In this document: piece by piece, positions 13,924-15,561 of the stretch
How positions within the stretch are numbered: position 1 is the stretch's first letter
How the letters are laid out: each line of letters begins with the position of its first letter
Assembly (NCBI GenBank): GCA_018699755.1
Contig: JABIRQ010000376.1
Span: 1-15,561, forward strand
DNA length: 15,561 bases
Direction: 5' to 3'
Source of the DNA: Rhodospirillaceae bacterium
Lineage (GTDB): Bacteria > Pseudomonadota > Alphaproteobacteria > CADEGL01
The notes under the pieces: generated by a model
The model's input: only the letters and a program-made list of their open reading frames with translations
Told to the model about the DNA's origin: nothing
The model's database searches: none
Made by a program: the position numbers and the translations under genes

Positions 13924-15042
13924 GTGAACGCGCGGATCTATTTCGACCACAATGCGACCGTGCCCTTGCGTCCCGAGGCGGCGGCGGCGGTGGGGCATGC
14001 GCTCGAGTTGTGCGGCAATCCCTCATCGGTCCATGCGGCCGGGCGGGAGAGTCGTCGCATGGTCGAAGATGCACGCGAACAGATTGCGGGACTTGTCGGG
14101 GCGAGCGTTGCCAACGTGATTCTGACATCGGGGGGAACGGAGGCGAGCAACCTTGCCCTGCGCGCCGCGCGCGCGGCGCGGGTGCTGGTCGGCGCGACGG
14201 AGCACGATTCGGTGCTGGCGGCGCCGGATCGCGCCGATCTTGTGCCCGTCGATCCGAACGGAATCACCCGGCTCGACCTGCTGGAGCGCATGCTGTCGGC
14301 CGAAGAAGGCCCGGCCCTCGTCTCGATCATGCACGCAAACAACGAAACAGGCGCCTTTCAGCCGGTCTCCGAGATCGCCGACCTGTGTCGGCGACACGGC
14401 GCGCTGTTCCACTGCGATGCGGTGCAGACGGCGGGCAAGATGCCGGTGTCGATGGATGCCTTGGGCGCTGACATGATCAGCCTGTCGTCTCACAAGTTGG
14501 GGGGGCCGCAGGGTGTGGGCGCCTTGGTGCTGGCCCGTGACATTGAGCTAGACGCAATTCTGCGTGGCGGTGGCCAAGAGCGCCGGCGGCGCGGCGGCAC
14601 GGAAAACACGATCGGGATTGCCGGATTTGGCGCCGCCGCGGAGGCTGCCGCGCGGGACCTGCCCGCCGAGGCTGGGCTTGCGGCTCTGCGCGACGAGATG
14701 GAGGGGGCGATCAACGCGATCGACCCCGAGGTTCGGATTTTCGGGGCCGGGGTCGAACGCCTGCCGAACACGAGCTGTCTGGCCATGGCGGGCATCGCCG
14801 CCGAGACCCAGGTCATGGCCTTCGATTTGGAAGGAATCTGCGTCAGCGCCGGGGCCGCCTGCTCCTCCGGCAAGATTCAGGCGTCCCATGTGCTTGGCGC
14901 GATGGGTGTGGAAGCGGCCCTGGCCCGAACGGCGATCCGGATCAGCCTCGGCTGCGGCAATGATATGGCCCAAATTCGGCGTTTCGTCGCCGCCTGGGGC
15001 CGCCTGTACGAACGACGTCAAAGCGTGGCTTCGGCCGCTTGA
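13924..15042 (+). CDS. Cysteine desulfurase, NifS/IscS-type (class V aminotransferase fold)
   Basis: This 372-residue PLP enzyme converts cysteine to alanine and passes the sulfur as a persulfide to Fe-S assembly. Landmarks are YFDHNATVPL (6-15), GNPSSVHAAGRESR (31-44), TSGGTEASNLAL (68-79), His94 in ATEHDS stacking on PLP, Asp165 and Gln168 in HCDAVQTAGK, the PLP lysine Lys191 in SLSSHKLGGPQG, RRRGGTENT (221-229), and the persulfide cysteine Cys313 in SAGAACSSGK. The loop around Cys313 fits group I (NifS/IscS) rather than SufS. The start is GTG at 13924, with GGAG at 13910-13913 overlapping the end of iscR; a longer in-frame version would overlap iscR by about 140 bases and is rejected. It sits between iscR and sufB, so it probably feeds the Suf scaffold. 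Confidence 0.94.
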   Translation: MNARIYFDHNATVPLRPEAAAAVGHALELCGNPSSVHAAGRESRRMVEDAREQIAGLVGASVANVILTSGGTEASNLALRAARAARVLVGATEHDSVLAAPDRADLVPVDPNGITRLDLLERMLSAEEGPALVSIMHANNETGAFQPVSEIADLCRRHGALFHCDAVQTAGKMPVSMDALGADMISLSSHKLGGPQGVGALVLARDIELDAILRGGGQERRRRGGTENTIGIAGFGAAAEAAARDLPAEAGLAALRDEMEGAINAIDPEVRIFGAGVERLPNTSCLAMAGIAAETQVMAFDLEGICVSAGAACSSGKIQASHVLGAMGVEAALARTAIRISLGCGNDMAQIRRFVAAWGRLYERRQSVASAA

Positions 15043-15075
15043 GGCGGACGAAGCGAAGGAATGAAGGGATAGGGA

Positions 15076-15561
15076 ATGGCTGCAACGGTCGAAACGATCG
15101 AAAAGGTGCGCGAGCTGAGCGAGTACAAGCACGGCTTCGTCACCGAGATCGACGAGGAGCGTGCGCCGAAGGGCCTCAACGAGGATATCGTGCGCTTCAT
15201 CTCGGCCAAGAAGGAGGAGCCGGAATGGCTGCTCGAATGGCGCCTGAAGGCGTTCCGGCATTGGCGGGATCGCCTCCTGCCGGCCGCCGAGCCGGACTGG
15301 GCCCGCGTCAGCTTCCCGCCGATCGATTTCCAGGACTCCTACTATTTCTCGGCGCCCAAGAGGAAGGAACTCAATAGCCTGGACGAGGTCGATCCAGAGC
15401 TCCTGGCGACCTATGCCAAGCTGGGCATTCCGCTGAAGGAGCAGGAGGTTCTGGCCGGGGTCAAGAATATCGCGATCGACGCGGTCTTCGACAGCGTTTC
15501 GGTGGCGACGACCTTCAAGAAGAAGCTGCAGGAGATGGGCATCATCTTCGGCTCGTTCTCC
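15076..15561 (+). CDS. sufB: Fe-S cluster scaffold protein SufB, 5' part (runs off window)
   Basis: The frame from ATG at 15076 stays open to the last base, giving the first 162 residues of SufB. SufB forms the SufBC2D complex that builds Fe-S clusters from persulfide sulfur and iron using SufC ATPase activity. The visible part has the SufB N-terminal pattern: YKHGFVTEIDEERAPKGLNE, then EPEWLLEWRLKAFRHW, the IDFQDSYYFSAPK segment, and LGIPLKEQEVLAGV followed by IAIDAVFDSVSVATTFKKKL. SufB is normally near 480-500 residues, so roughly two thirds lies outside the window. Purine-rich GAAGGGATAGGGA precedes the ATG. It begins 33 bases after the desulfurase stop on the same strand, consistent with one operon; sufC, sufD and others would be expected beyond the edge, which is inference. 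Confidence 0.95.
   Translation, partial: MAATVETIEKVRELSEYKHGFVTEIDEERAPKGLNEDIVRFISAKKEEPEWLLEWRLKAFRHWRDRLLPAAEPDWARVSFPPIDFQDSYYFSAPKRKELNSLDEVDPELLATYAKLGIPLKEQEVLAGVKNIAIDAVFDSVSVATTFKKKLQEMGIIFGSFS

Noticed and set aside
15039..15377. 112-codon plus-strand frame overlapping the start of sufB
   Set aside because: The sufB frame from 15076 matches the family throughout; this frame has no resemblance to any protein I recognise.
1..15561. Mobile element, prophage, CRISPR, toxin-antitoxin, defence island or tRNA
   Set aside because: All genes are housekeeping families with normal lengths and uniform composition. I saw no transposase or integrase, no regularly spaced repeats and no cloverleaf.

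Overview
The window is GC-rich, densely packed bacterial chromosome made of housekeeping genes. Gene content and order point to an alphaproteobacterium, probably of the Rhodospirillales type: glnE beside bcp, tyrS divergent from anmK, and an iscR-like regulator followed by a stand-alone cysteine desulfurase and sufB. Base composition looks uniform. I saw no insertion sequence, integrase, phage gene, CRISPR array, tRNA or rRNA, and no gene-free stretch longer than about 250 bases.

Layout. Bases 3-1256 hold the 3' part of a large TPR-type protein, which meets a DUF455 ferritin-like gene tail to tail (1246-2061, minus). Divergent from that is a small GYD-domain gene (2142-2423, plus). A minus-strand pair follows: glnE (glutamine synthetase adenylyltransferase/adenylyl-removing enzyme) and, 22 bases downstream, bcp (thiol peroxidase). 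Divergent from glnE is a 1053-residue AsmA/YhdP-like envelope protein (6032-9193). It converges on tyrS (9206-10459, minus), which is divergent from anmK (10567-11712, plus). anmK converges on an alpha/beta hydrolase gene (11719-12369, minus). A 248-base divergent spacer then leads into a plus-strand run to the window end: cysE, an iscR-like regulator, a NifS/IscS-type cysteine desulfurase, and the 5' part of sufB.

How the genes work together. The right-hand run is the most coherent unit. CysE makes O-acetylserine for cysteine synthesis, the desulfurase takes sulfur from cysteine, SufB is part of the Fe-S scaffold, and the Rrf2/IscR protein probably senses cluster status and controls the operon. 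anmK (murein recycling) and the YhdP-like protein (envelope lipid homeostasis) are cell-envelope functions; glnE is nitrogen control; bcp is peroxide defence; tyrS is translation.

I found no evidence of a new multi-gene system. The items worth a second look are small: a long stem between cysE and iscR, repeats in front of cysE, a duplicated ribosome-binding-site block with a possible short leader ORF in front of tyrS, stop codons embedded in inverted repeats at convergent junctions, and a CysE C-terminus that lacks the usual terminal isoleucine.
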